Below, piece by piece: positions 14,001 to 29,000 of a DNA stretch of 64,000 bases. This DNA comes from Psettodes erumei. Lineage: Eukaryota > Chordata > Actinopteri > Pleuronectiformes > Psettodidae. Below the pieces are notes generated by a model. It ran no database searches, was not told the DNA's origin, and saw only the letters and a list, made by a program, of their open reading frames with translations. Position 1 is the stretch's first letter. Each line of letters begins with the position of its first letter. Made by a program: the position numbers and the translations under genes. The stretch spans positions 310,001 to 374,000 of the forward strand of contig JAFBJZ010000512.1 in the NCBI GenBank assembly GCA_016785225.1, read 5' to 3'.

Positions 14001-17000
14001 ACCTCATTAACTCCCACTGCTCGCTAAGATTTATCAGGCCACCACAAAGGCTTTGTTTAACTGCAGTTGCTGTATACTCTATTGGGTTAGTTAATTAAGT
14101 CCGTCTGTAAACCCGTACCCACAGGTTGTGTGACTGAGTCAAATACAGGTTGTGGTATAATTAACCTGAAATATTCAGTGCAGTGAATCGTGTGGAAGAC
14201 TGATTGAGCAAGTGGTGGTGCTGCCTGACAGGTGTGCCCCCCCTCCCCCATCACCTCTCCACCCACGTTCTATCTTCATGAGACTAATGATGTGTCCGGA
14301 GGTGACCACGTGAGAGATGAGGGTGTCGGACCGCTCTGGGTCCGCTGCATTCTTCCCACTCAGCCAATCACGTTCTCGTTACCTCAGCTACAGTGTCTCA
14401 GCATCTGAATCCAGACATTCTGCAAAAGGAAGAAAAAAAGGCTCTAAATGAGGTTTGTTGAGTCTGTGCAAGCTACCGGTTTCCCTGCCGATTGTAGCCC
14501 ATAAATGATGCATTTCGTAGAAGTGTGTCATTTATACACCCCAGGCGTAGGCGAGGGTCGTGATGATTCAGACCAGGTGGGCCCTGAGAAAATGGCACAC
14601 ACTAATGAGGTACGTTCGCTCCTTAAACGAGACCCCTGCTCTGAGTATAAAACCGCTGCGTGAACTTCAGCGACCAGGCGTACAAATGCGCAGATACACA
14701 AAGCAAAGGCCGCTAACTAATGTCTGCAGTGACATTTGCTTTGCCAAGAGGCATTTATGTTGAGATCTGAGAAAAACAAATCCTATTAATGCTTGGGTCC
14801 GTGGCTCGAGAAACTGTTAACCTGCTGAAACTCATTTTCCCGGGTCCTATAGCGGAAAAGCGGCATCAGAACATTAATTTACAGGGAAAAAAACAGCATT
14901 TTAAAATGTTTGCTTTTATCCAAAGAGTAAGAATGATTTTCGTGGGTAAAAGGCGTGAAAACTGCTTCTCTGTAAAAGGAAAAAACACCTTTATTCTTTG
15001 ATTTTGTAGTCCAGGTAGGAAATGGGCTGTCTTGTGGCAGCAGATGAATTTTGCACTAAGACGCTTTAAGATTATAGTGCTGTTTGGCAGTTATAGTAAA
15101 AGGAGATGGGATTTTTTTTTTTTTTTACTGCGGAGTCATGTGGGTGGATGAGTTTTCTGTCAAGCGGTATTGCTGATAAGTGAGTTTTAAAATGGCCGAT
15201 GATAGCCATGGGAAAGTGGCGATTTTTTTTTTTTGTGTGTGGAAGAATGGAATTGGTGTGTTCGGAAGCAGGATGGCTTCTGTCTGAGCAGAGATGAGAG
15301 ATTAGTATTCATTGAGGAGTGAGAGGCATCCTTGCTCCTTTTCGCTTGTTGCTCGACTGTCGAGCCAGATGGAGGGGAGGGTTGCCGTGGCCAGATTAAT
15401 GCTGTCATCTGGTTTGAGGTGTAACTTGGCCTCACAGGCTTCGGGGCCGTGGTTATGTGAGGCTAAAGAAGGTCCCTCGGGTCAATCCTGCAGTGGCGAG
15501 GCAACTCTCAACCCCACAGGCTGCAGTTATTCCTCCTCGCAGATTAAAACTGCATTACACCGCGGCTCTGTAATGTTACTCTCTCTCATGTAATGCACTC
15601 AAGGAGAGCTTGAAGAACTTAGCATTTAGTCATAGTGGAATCATATGGTTTTAACTGAAATTGGAATGGTTTAAAGTAAAGTTGACACATCTTAAGTAGC
15701 AGAATACAGTATAAAGTTCTCATGCTAAAGGTATCCTAAAGACACTCTAAATGTGTAACATATCTTATCACGTTTTTATCCATGCTAGTTCCCTTGGCTG
15801 TACAGGCAGTGTTGGTCGGTCCACTGCTTTGACTCAGCTATCATCAACTATCAGATGGATTTCTGTGAAATGTTGAATCCTAATAACTTCTGATCCCTGG
15901 ATTCTGACATTCTGACTGCAGATTACTGCATGGGTCACAAAAAAGTTTTGTATTTTACCGCATCTGTTCACATGTATGTTACAAGAAATCCTCCTGAAAT
16001 GGCTTTTGTTGTTTCCATTAATGCCCTTACTTAGTTTTCCAGCCCTCAAGTGTGTATTGCAGCTGTAACATCAATTTAGTTTGAGGATCAAATTTTCTGG
16101 TTGGTCCCTCCGGTGGTGTTGAGGCAATAGCCATTAGAATTAGTACCTTGGGGCATTGACCCTCAAAATAGAAACAACCTACCGAGCAGAATGTGAGCCC
16201 AAACATTATTTTATAATCTCATTGATCTGTCAAGCCCAGGAATAATTGGCTCTTTGGGATGACTGAGAATTGAAGCCGGGCAGAGTAATGACCTTACCTC
16301 ACTTGAAGTGACACTCCTGTCTGTAAGCCTCTACAGATTCATTAATGTGACCAGTGTTGTTTGATGAGAGAAATTTCCCACCTATCTGTGAGGACTGTAT
16401 GTATGTGTGACCACGTGAGAGTCAGGACAAAGTAAGTATTCTTGTCTCTAAATTCTTGGATCTCAATTCTCCATGTAGTGATGAACAGAATTATATTACG
16501 CACACCTTCTGCCACAAAGTTTTAAACACAGAAGATGTAGAAATGTAACATGGAGGCTGCCGTGCAAGAGTTCAAATTGGTTTGTGTTGTTTGCATCTGC
16601 TGTGGAAATATCAAGAACTTTTCCTGAACCTACTGTGTTTTGCATGTTGTCTATATGTGGAGGAAACGGACACATTATAAATAACTAGGAACTGGTTTGG
16701 GATCCATTAGCAGACCAGTTATACTGAATATAAATATGTCAAGATGTTTTAACAACACATCTCCATTTTAACACCACTGTACTTGCTCTGGCACCATGTA
16801 TGCATGAAATTCGGACTAAATCATCTGAAACTGTATTAACAGACCATTTGCAGAGCCATTTGCCACCCAGTTACTGTGTTGGAAAAAGCTTTTCTTAATG
16901 ATGCAATAATATTTAGCTCAGCTGAAATTAAATTACCTTAACATGTATCCAAAAACATGAACTGCTGTGTCGAGTTCTCTCTGAGAAGTGGCAGCAGGCA

Positions 17001-20000
17001 TTAATGCGTTAAGTTAAATATATATATTACTATCTATATTGAGTCTTACCTATATAGCTTTTTTTCAGGAGGTTGAATTTTCTCATTTCCTACCCAGAGG
17101 TTGGTTGGTCCCCTAAATTGATCTGGCGAACACTGCTTCTAAGAAACCTGCTCAGACCTGATAAGCACAGCAGCCGTGGTACCTTTTACCAGCCAAGCTG
17201 AGACATCAAATATGCTTCATTTCAGACGGGAAGGTGAAGTCATAAATTTCTCTCCGGTATCAAGTCTGCCACTAAAATGTAGAATTTATCCTGAAAGCAG
17301 TGGGACGTGGGAGAAATGGGTCAGCCCTGGCAACTGCACCTCTCTGTGTACAGCTATATTATGGCGATGGTTATGTCCATCCCATCATTGCTTCACATTT
17401 CAGATGTGTTGGATATTTATACTCATCTCCATTTCCTGACATGTCAGTCCTCTCAGGACAAGTGTCTATTTTCAGCATTTTTGAGTTTGTTAGGATTCAG
17501 CTGTGAACCTCAAAACATTTCCCACTAGATTCAGAGAAACGTTATGAAAAAACCCTAAATCTGCCTCCACCACGAGTATTTCACACCTGCAGGCTCTAGT
17601 CCAGGGAGTTTCCAGCCACCTCCTTGCACTCTGTAGAGCAGCTGACAGTATTGTCTCTGTTTCAGCAGCAACTAGTGACATTTTCAAACTAGACCTTTTC
17701 TGAAAGCCTTCAGCCATCCAGGATAAAACCTCCATGAAATGAAGTGTGATTCTGGTTGGAAGGGACTGACCCTGATGACTGCAAAGATAAAACCAATTTG
17801 AGAGCTGAAACAATTAATCATTTAATCGATTATTCAGTCAACAGAAAAACAATGAACAATCATAATTGTAATTTTACATGTAAAAATGTAAGATGTGTGG
17901 ATTTGCTGGTTTTATTTGTCTCAAGTGACAGTAAATTAAATGTCTTTGCCAAGACTCAGTATATCCTAACATTTAATGGAGCAAACAACTATTCAAGAAA
18001 ATTGTTTCAACAGTGTTTTGTCCTCTCTTTATTATCTACAGTCACAAAATTGACTGAAAATAACAGCTGTTTTGTTGAAGTTATTGTCGGCTGCTGCAAA
18101 TGAACTTCATCACAGAGCTGCTTTTACTATGCCCGGTGTTAAATTGGAAAACAGCACATTATATCCTTTAAAGTACCAGGGCACCATTTTCACGCTGTGA
18201 CTACCTACATTTCAGTTATTGATTAATCAGTGAGAGTAAGAGTGTACATCTTTATATCATATATATGTTTTTGCTTTGGAGCATCAAAGTGAACACCTGT
18301 ACCAAGTTAAAGGTGTATGTATACGTTGTTTTAGAGAGTTGGGTGGGGTGAGGGGACGGCAGCAGTTCACCAGAGGTAATAGGTTTAGCTGAACGCCTGA
18401 ACAATGGCTCGTGGCCTGAGGAGCTCGCTTTCTTTCCTAGGAGACTGTTTTCTTTGAAAAGGCTTTAAAACAAAGGGCAGGAGAGCAGTTTTGTTTTTTT
18501 AAAAAAGAAAACAGGTTAGCGTTTCATGTGACAAAGCAGAAGAATCACCTTCACTTCGTCCAAATTGTCACCTAGGTGTTATGTGGACAGTAAAGCATTA
18601 TTGTGCCCAGGTTTAATGGGTTGTCATTGGCATTTCTGGTGTGTGTGTCTGATGTGTTTCTGTTGTGCGACAACCCCTGAATCACTGATGATGCTGAGTA
18701 GGATGCATTACACCTTTTTTCAGGAGCTAGATCAACAACAAATTCTAGAAGTTAGTGATTGTATGATCTAGAATTCAACTCCAGGCTGATGGAAGTGCAC
18801 TTTTAATGCATTTGTGATTTTGTCATTGATAACCCTACAAAGCAGAAATTACACGAGTCATCAAATATGAAACGGAGCATTTGTAATAAGTAAAACATAA
18901 TGAATTAATTGCTGTTCTTTAGAGACACGGTGACAGTATAATTTATAACACATGCTAATGTGAACCAGTGCTGCAGAGGAAAACACTGTAATACACGCAA
19001 TATGGATCTTTTGCTTTTTCTTTTGAGGAAGAATATTATCTGTGTACTGTAGTCTGGGTGAATAGTTATTGAAAATCTTTATTTATCAGCCTCACATCCA
19101 GACCCAGCCTCTCCATGCTCACTGCCAGGTTTGTCTCTCCACTATAACGTGATTGTCTCCCAAGTCAAAGGACAGTGCTCATGCTATGATGTCTTCTCCT
19201 GCACGACTTTTGTCTATCCTGTCTGCCTCCCTGCTAAAGCCAGCTTGGGCCGATAATAGGATTAGAGCGTGAAGAGGGAGCTTAGTGACCTGGCCTAAGA
19301 AACAGTGATCGTTTATCTGTGAGACATGACTGAGGAGAGGGGGTCTCGGTGCTGAGAGTGGGTGTGAGGCTGCAGAGGTTAAAGGGCAACAGGCACCATT
19401 CAGTCACTGCACAAATGTGTCTATAAAGTCACCGTGTGCTTGGCTTTAATTGCCAGAGGAGAAGACACTCAGAGCGCCTACATTCATAACCGGAAACAAC
19501 TCGCCTTGCACACATGTAGCTGTCACACTGAGAGAGGCACAAAAATAAAATTGAATGCTTCAGTTTATGCGCGTGTAAACGCATGTTTACCATCTTTTAA
19601 TCACCTCCTCCAACAAACACAACTTTCGCCTCAATCAGTGGCCCCATCCGAACTAATCAATGCTCTGTTGAACTGTGGCAGAATTAAAGGCTTAACCCCT
19701 TTGCTGCCAACTGTCTTCAAAGATCTTAACAAAGGCAGAGATTTAGAGAAGGCAATCTATTGTGGAGCATAAGCCACATGCAACAACATGAACACACTGT
19801 GACCACCAAGCCATCAAGGTTTAAACACAGTTACGCAATAGGTTTTGTTGTGATATTAAAAAGCTGCTGTAATACTTTTAAGTTGTTTTTTTTATCTTCA
19901 CACGTATTCATGTGCATAGTAGAGGAGGAATAGTGGAAGTAAATACCTGATTCCTATTGAAAGGGCCCTTAAAATTTGACTGTATTAGCATTATGTATAA

Positions 20001-23000
20001 ACTCCTACAGTGGGGCTAAATAAATAGACTGAATATTGTAACAAAAGAATTATTACCTATCAACAAAGTATTAAGTCAAAATGGTTTTCATGCATCATAT
20101 CCAGATTTATAACTGGATAACACACTGAGAATAGCCTTGAGATGTGATGAGCATTTCACTTTATTTAATAAACCCAATCAAAAAACTTTGCTTTGTGCAG
20201 AATTGAGGCAATGTATAATATTTGCATAGTGTAATTATTAGTGTTATTTTCAAAATTGTGTGCTACAGGAAACTTGCAGAGTGGAGGCAAAAACCCATCG
20301 GTTTCATAAGTAAGATTATTGTGGTGCGAGGGTAACAGTTGGACATCTGTAATACTGACGTTTCATTCAAAAGAAAACACTACAATAATGCCTACATCTG
20401 CTGAGGTGGAAATTGCATGAATGTCAGCCATAATAAACGCACAAAACCCTTGTAGTAGATGAGTGAAAAAATATTGATTGTTTTATCAACACAAGCAGAG
20501 ATTTCCCCAAACAACAGCGAAACTCACCTTTTTATCCCCCCTTTGGGTTATCTATCCCTATCCCCACGAGTTCAGCTGATGAGTAAACTGTGACAGATTT
20601 ATAGCCAATATCCAGAAGCACTCAGCCACACATAAATCAGACCTATGGAAATATCTCCATGCTGGAAAGAGCACACTAACATGCACCATAAAGTACTTAC
20701 AGCATACGGAATTATCAGTAATAATATGAAACCAATACAGGAAAGTAAAAAGTTCTTAGAGAGTCACAGAGATGGATAATAAGATGATAACTCATGTAAC
20801 GTTTCATGATACTCACCTAGTACGTCTATATCACACTGCTGTCTCATGTTCATCATATGTCATATATAATGGTGTTTTCATGGATTTCATGGTCATAGGG
20901 AAAATACTTTCTTCCATCCATCTTTAAACCTCTGGTGACCATTCAAATAGGAGACAAAAACAATGCTTTTTTGGATACCTCACTTGTTAGGGATGTATAC
21001 ACATTCCTCCAGAGTTGAATGTAGAAAAAAAACAAGTAGCCAAGTTAAAAAAAGGATTTAATCAGAAAACAAAAGGAATAGGCTGAGATGTAATAAAGCT
21101 GAGCAAAGGAGCGTCTCTGTGGATTAGTGATTAAGACACATAGTGACCAGTGACCCTGGTTTGATTCCAGCAGGGGGCCTTTGTATAACACACCCATCTC
21201 TCTTGCCTTATCTAATCCTCAGGAGTTCATCTGCTTGTCAGTGAATACTTTTGTGCATGCTTTATTTATATACTTTATATTCTCTGGGTTCCTGGCAATT
21301 ACACACTTTTGAACTGACTGATTAATTAGTTAGTTGATCCATTGATTAGTTAGCACCTGTTTTGATAATTGATTAATCATTTGAAACATGTTTTTATTCA
21401 CAAATACCAAATATTCCCTAGTTCCAGTTTGTCAGAAATGAGGACTTGATGCAAATGATAATTAGCTACAAGCGTAAATTGAAGCACACGCTCCCGTTTC
21501 TTTTTGGCCCCCATCTCAGAGTAAATACGATTTGGTTAATCTTCTATCATTAAGGCACCAGCTTTTTATCTGTCAAAGTATTGTAGAGGAGAAAAGTAAA
21601 GTTGCTCCAAGAGGATTACGCAAACACTACAATTCGTCTCGTCTCTGACCATTAACACAGACAGCACATGGTAAATCTCAAGGGAGCAACTGTTCTCCAC
21701 CTAATCCCAACACTGAAGGGAGCATTTTGACAAAAGCACAGTTTATAATGCATTCGCAAGCAGGACCCTTGAGACGCTTTAAAAGCCTCTCTCACTTAAT
21801 CTATCATGTCAGGGTGTTGGATCCATCGAATCCTTTTACACTCTGATATAATCCAAGTTGATCACACTCCTCTCACCTCTCTCAAACCCCTGCTGCTGCT
21901 TTTAATTATGTGGAACACAAGCACACTTTGACTTAGTTTCTTTGTGGCATGCCATCTTCATCTTATCTGCCATTTTTTCCTCAGCTGGGTGCACAACCAC
22001 TTTTTTTAAACTATATTTTTTTAAACTATCTTTAAATTACAAAGAGCAGGATCAAAGATATTGTTGCTGAATGGTATGATACCATCATGGTGCAACAGTT
22101 TCTCTGCTGTGTGCCATTTCTTATTTACATGGGGTCTGTCAGTGGTTGGATTTTTTTCACTGTACCTGTTCTTTTATTGACAAAGAAATATGCTGAATAT
22201 CTAACTACAGGCAGCTTTTGAGTTTGGTGACCGTCCTTCAACCGCACACCATGAGTTTAAGCCCCCCTGACGACAAACATCCTTCAACAAGACACTGAAT
22301 CTTTACCAGCTGCAGGGCTGCTCTCTTGTTACTGACCCTGCACTTACACCTTGCTGTGAAAAGGAAATTTCCCTACAGGGATCAATAAAGTGTCACATTA
22401 GCACAGTAATGCACAGCAGGGAAGTAAAGCAAGAGCGAAATTACCTGTACAAATCACCGCGCCACATTAATCATGCCAGTGATTTGCTGGTGTGTGCCAA
22501 ACTGACGACTACATACTAGCTACTTCGCTCAGCAGTGAAATGTCACACGTGAACACTGCGTCAGAGGCTCAGCGCTGCACTGGGAAGTAATAACTACTGC
22601 TTTAGACTGCAGGGTTGATGGACTGAACAACCAGTTTTATATGAGTGCAGTATGACTGACCTCCGGTGATGTCATTCAACCAAATTGTAATGAATTGCGC
22701 ATTTATGCGAGTCTAAACAAATTAACCATCCAACATATTTTATGTTTTGTGGAGCAGCAGGTGATGTGGTTTTAATGTTATTTACAGGAGAACACTGTGT
22801 GGCTGACACCAACAGTTGTACGTAAATGGCAGCTCTTCCACAGAGGGAAGACACCCCAGCCTTTCTTTAGAAAGATACACCTGGAAACCAATCACTTTAT
22901 GTCACCTTTTTCAAAAGTGCAACTAACACAGAGGTGCAATTGGTCGCTATAGGTTCTATAGTTGTCGCTCTCACCTTTGGGCAGGTCCCTCATCTGTACT

Positions 23001-26000
23001 GAGGTGGACATGTGGGTGCATGGGCGAGGGGTCAGTTGGGGCTGTCTGCATGTAACAGGCCATTTGATATAATGTACAGTGGAGACGAGGGCCAGCAGGG
23101 CTCTGACCATCACTACTGACCATCTGAGCCCGTCTTCTCTTCTCATCTGTGTCTTTGAAGATGTAAAATACGGGCTTTCACACAGACAAAATCATCCCAG
23201 CATTTCTAACTTTATAAAGGGTTGTGTTTTACAAGCCATATGTCTCTCGAAAGATGTTGTATATCAAAAAGACTTCCTTTCTCACAACATAATAGACTTT
23301 TTTCACTAATAACCCATACCATCTACTGCTTTATTAGGATATGTGCAATGAATCATGCCTTCCATGTCCTAAATATGACTTAAAATGACATGCTATAATT
23401 AGATTATGCTATAATTAGGATTTTTTAAAATATTGATTCAGCCTATGTAATGGCTTGTGCACCCAGTAATGTTAATTATTAATCACCTAATTTCTGGTCT
23501 TAAGGTAAAGATGGAGGTTGAGATGTAAGGTGAGGTGAGCATTTGCCTTGCTGCTGTTTTAAATTTGACCTGCTCATAGGCTATTGCAGTGAATTCCAAC
23601 AATACCTTAAGATTTTATTATAGATTTATTATTATATCTGTTTTGAATTTTCAAATTGGAGTATAAACAGCATTTTAAACTGATTTGGATAAAATATTAA
23701 AAAATTTGAAATTTGGAAATTACTCTGAATGAAAAAGTTCAGCAGTTTTATATGACTAAAACAAAGGTCTTAGTCAAAGGGGCCAGTTAGTCCACAAAGC
23801 ATCAAAAGTACTTATGGATTATGGCGGTTTTTAAATCACAAGTGGAACAAATTTTATAAAATGACAATGTGTCAATGTTGTTTACAGCTTGTTGCTGTTG
23901 CCCTCAAGTGGCCAAAAAAATCAGTGTTTGCGTTCTTACAAATGTTGGGAATATTTTGCAAAAGCATGAAAATAACAATTGGAGGGTTGGTTGAAAGGGC
24001 TTTTTCCAGTTAGTAAATGGATTGATCACTGAAAAAAACTCTGCTTAATCATTTTGATTAGTAACCTCAAAATCAGTTCTATAGATTTTTTTCTTTTTAA
24101 AAATGTATACCTGTGCCTTGGGATTAGCTCTGTTTGTAGAAACTGATTCTTGCAGTGCTTTGATTTTACACAGAGGGGCACATGGACCAAGATTTAAGTT
24201 TTGAGTGCCTGGTGAAAGTCAGACCCCTTTTCCCATTAATGGCCTGGCTCTCTGAGCCTAAAATCAAAAGTTTGACATATTTGGAAATGTGCTTCTTTGC
24301 CCTCTGGGATAAGTTGTATGTATGGTAAATACAACGCTACAGTCAGGAGATTTTAGTCTAATTTACCTTTAAGCCTGGAGAAAGGGGAAAACAGATTCTC
24401 TGGCTATGTCCAAAGTGAACTAAATCTGCCAACTATCTCATCTGGTGCGCACTATTTAAAATGTTTTCATTTGAACAGTTTCTTGGATCTGGGCAGTTGG
24501 CAGGCAACCAGCAGAAACTACAGGAGGTTGCTGTGCTCAACTCAGAAATAAACCAGCATATAACCCAATCGTGAAACATCTATTTGTTGTTTTAACACTT
24601 TGGTTTGGCTTTGTGTTAATTGGCCAGGCTGATAAACTGATTTGTCAGTATTGGTGTATGCAGTATCTGAACCAATTAAGTAATGCAAAATTATTTTAGA
24701 GGTCATTTTGAAACACTGTCTCTACATAGAACTGTGAAATGTCACACTTAGTTTGTATCTTGGTCAAGAATTTTTACTGAACAACAAATTGATAGGCTGA
24801 ACATTCATTCAAATTCTCACCCCACACCTCTGTCATGATGAACTTGGGAGGCATCTGATGAGTATCTGGTGTTGTATACAGATTATAAACCTCATCCTGT
24901 AATTCCTCTCTGATGAGCGCTCAATTGAAGTCTGAAATGAGATCACTCAACTTCAGTAATTACAGTCTCACTGCATTAAGCCCTCCCCTGTGTCCCACAG
25001 GCGGGCAGCGAAGTGGTGGGGGGGCGGCTCAGCCGCTGGCGTTCGACCCTGGACTTGTGCAGCGGTGGCCCTATCAGCCCTCATGCTGTCCGTCTGTCAG
25101 CACAGCTCGCCTCGTGCATGGGAACACATGACAGATCTGGGAGATAAAACAGGCAACCCTCGCTCTGCTGCCACATTAATGGTTTATAAATATCTTCTTC
25201 AAAGGCCTGAGACAGTGTGAGGGGGGCAGGGTGGTTGTGGTCTCTGTTGTGGTGTAACACTGCAGACCCATTTAAGCTCCCAGTTTGCCTTTCATTCCCT
25301 GCCACCAGGACCCAAGAGCTTGCTGGAAGTGGGGGGGGTGGAGGTTAGGAAGGGCACTGTGGGACTTTGTGATGGACAGCTGTGATGAAAGGGCCACTGG
25401 CATCCTCTACTCCTGACCAGTCACACTGACCAACACGCCACAACTACAAGAAGACATCAACCATTATAAATACTGTTTCTTGGGTTTAAAATATTTATGT
25501 AGCTCATACATTAATACCCACACGGAAACATATGTAAACCTTTTCCCCAACATGTTCAATTCACCAAAGTTGGTCTACAATAGGAAGCTTTGTTTTCATA
25601 TGTAAACACTTACACCCCCTGTGTGTGGTATCTGCATGTGATCAAAGCTGCAGCCCACTGATCCCTCCTTCCCTTGCTGGCTATAGAAACATGTTCCTCT
25701 GTTTGCCTGTGTCTGTCTCATGTTGTGGTTAATGTTCTGGGTGTCAGAGCTGTGAGAAGACATGAAAGGCATTCAGCACACAAGTATGCATGCCCCTATG
25801 GCTGTAAATGCATAATCACGCACATAAATAAGCGTTATAAGGATAGTCAGAGGACAAGCGGCAGGCGTGTGAAAGGGTTCAAAAGGTCCTGGAACTGCAC
25901 TGGGTGTTTACAAGTGGGAGAGAAAGCACACAAGACAAACACAAACACAATTAAGCAGTGAATGAATGTGAAATCTCGGCTTTTTTCAGCAATGTTCAGC

Positions 26001-29000
26001 GCTCTGAGACGATGATTATCAGAGGTCGTAATGGCAGTAATCGTGTTTCTGGTGATTTAATGTTCGTAAATTAAAGGTTATAAATAGTTTCAGCAGTGAG
26101 AATTTACAAGGAAGCTTCTCTATAAAAATTGATTGGTCCTTGCAGGATATTACGCGACTCAAGGCTTTATGTCTCACCCGAGCCTCATCCTTTCACCTCC
26201 GTGTGGGGAACAGAGATCACAGCACCTTAAATGATGCAGTGAGACCAGTGGGATCAGTATTATTACATTGTATTAACAGTGGATCGCATGACCAGTTGAA
26301 TATGAGAGGGGTTGCGCTTAGCAATGAACCACAGCTTCACTGCTCTGCTTCACCTTCAATGATTAGTGTCATCTCCAGATGTGGTTGAAAACTTAGTCTT
26401 ACTTAATCACAATATTTTTTGCAGATTCAAACTGAATTTGTTTGTAAATCAGCAAAATTGAAATCCTTACATTTGATAGTACAGTGAACTGAACACACTT
26501 TTAATTTAAGTTCCCTGGGCTGCTTCATCTGTAAAGAAGGGAAAAAAATTGTACATGCACATGCATGAGAGAGAGAGGAAAAAAAACGAGTGAGTGCAGT
26601 GAGAACCAGTGGCAGGATGTGGGAGTTTGGAGCCATGTGGGTGAGGAGAATCAATTTAAACACAATCAAAAGTTAAGAGGGATTAAAGCTACTGTGATGA
26701 GATAGCACACTCAAAATGGTTTAAAATAGCTGCAGAGATTACACTAATGTAATCCAATTTAAAGGAGCCTTCCCCAAATATTTATTATTGAAGCACCATC
26801 TGCTGGAAGCCTGTAGGGTCAGTCCAATATGCAGTTTTTACACCAACAAGGCTATTTTGTTGTTCCACATTCCTCCTTATCCTGTCTGTCAAAAAAGTCA
26901 GAGAATAACCCTGTTTTTTCTGGCTCAGTCATAATCTTGTGTTTGTCCTCGTTTGACATCACCAACTCTGGAAAATCGGTTTGTGAAGTTCCTCACTTTT
27001 TAAGTTAAGTACTCAACTTAAGGTCCCCCAGATTTTTTAACCAACCAGACTAATGAAGAATTATAATGAGGAAAAGAAATCTGATGCTTAAATAATTTAT
27101 TGTTATATGGTCTGTTCTTTAATGGCTAGGCATTTATGGGGGTCATTTGAAGAGTTTGTTATTGCTGCTCTGACACAGATTCCTGGCTCTGCATAGACAA
27201 AACATGTTGTAGAGCTGAGTTGGACCTGGTTTCATCCACAGTGTTTGAGCAGAGATGATGTGGTACAGACGATATCACCATATATGTTCCATGAGATGAT
27301 AAAAATTTGTCAGCTGCCAGAGTTTTTTCCCCCATGCTCTCTATATTGAGATATCTTGGTGTGTGAGATGTTGCAAAAATGGTTTTGATGCCATGAGCTT
27401 TCCTTTTGTGCCACCAGGTGGTTGCAATTGTTTTATGGGGTTTTTTTATTTACTATTTTTGGCTTTTAGCTAAATGTTTTTAGAACTACTGGATGCATTG
27501 CTGTGTAAAATTTGATCTGTAATAACTTTGATCTCCTGGTTTTCCCAGGTTCATGTTAGCATGTAGCGCAGCCTCGTAGAGTCGCTAGCATGGCCATGAA
27601 CACCTGTTCTTTCTTTTCCTTGCCCACTACAATAAAGGCGATCGTTGATCACATTGTGCTTGAATCGTCCATCGTCAAACATTCTGGTGATTAATGTCGA
27701 ATTTATTTATCAAGCAAAAATATTTTTCAAATATGAAGTTGTTGCTCTCATTTTCCTTTTTTTCCGCCTCAAAGTGACTTTTACAGCAGAGCGTTTACTA
27801 ATGGTTATATCAGATCACTTTAAGCTTTGTTTCTGCTTTAACTTGCCTCGGATTCTCATTTCATTTTAAAGGCATCAGGCCCTATATTCTATTGATGGGG
27901 CAAACTGAGGGTTTGGGGATTGTAAATAGACAGCCTGAGTTAAAGCTTTAGCTCGAGAGTGGGACTCTCATGAGAGAAAGACATTGGTAGAAGCAGAGAT
28001 TACTCAGGGAGATAGAGTGATGCTGCTTAAAGAGGATCAGTTTATCTTCACAAAGGCCTACACGGTTCCCCGAGGGCTCCGAGAGAGGGAATGACTTTTT
28101 ACTGTTCACATGATCACAACAGCTGAAGGTAGAAATAGGTTGGGATGCCTTGTTAGACATGCAAATTACATGTGTTTCAGTTATAAATGAGACACCTATT
28201 TTGTTATTTTTAGACACACCTGCTCAGCCCGGTTTTGAAAATCTCACGTGCGCTAACTGTGTCGGTTCAGTTTGGTCTCATTTATTCATTTGTTGAGTTG
28301 AACTTTAAGAGATTTATCTGGTGTGGTGATATGATTTCCACTGTGGGTTTAGCTCATAATCAGATGACCTGTTTTTTTATATGAATGTGCTGCCCCCTAT
28401 AGATAGCTCAAGAGACTGCAGCAGATTTTCACATTTGTTCTCGTAATTGTGCCCTGGCGTGGACGTGCCTGACCAGTTTGACTTTTCTCTGATTATTCCA
28501 TGCAGGTTTGCGAGTCTGGCGTCCCTGCTGTCTTAATTGCTGTTGCAGCTGAGATTCTGCCAGTATCTCATAGCCAGGAATCAGGATGCCCTACAGGGAA
28601 ACAAAAAACACTGTTTATTCTAAAGAGAAGAATCCAATTAGTAGTTAAAAAGCGTGGCTAGGCTGAGTGATGGCCTTTGGCGAAATATAATTAGGACAGA
28701 CTTTAGTGAGGCCACACAGTATCATATCAGTATCCCCTTTATTGGCAGCTTTTCCAGATTTTGTCCCTCTCGTGAGGGATTTAAGTTGACTTCATACGCG
28801 TATTCACATCTTGATCTGTGTCTATCTGTCTGTGTCTGCAGCCATAGAAAACAAACACACATCCCAGATGGAGACGGCCATGGATTAGGGAAGATTTTCC
28901 TTCATTTAATAAACAATTGAATGACACAGTTTTGAGGATAAACCTGCTCAAAGAAGCACAAGAATAGTCTGGAGCGAGGAGACTACAGGGGCATTATCCT

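Noticed and set aside
17490..17813. 107-codon minus-strand ORF in esam intron 1
   Set aside because: No domain was recognised and it abuts the family C repeat, so it is likely chance.
19434..19772. 112-codon ORF in esam intron 1
   Set aside because: No recognisable domain, no splice support and ordinary intronic composition.
21110..21200. tRNA gene
   Set aside because: A and B boxes are visible, but acceptor and anticodon stems do not pair convincingly and the head is diverged. It fits a SINE better.
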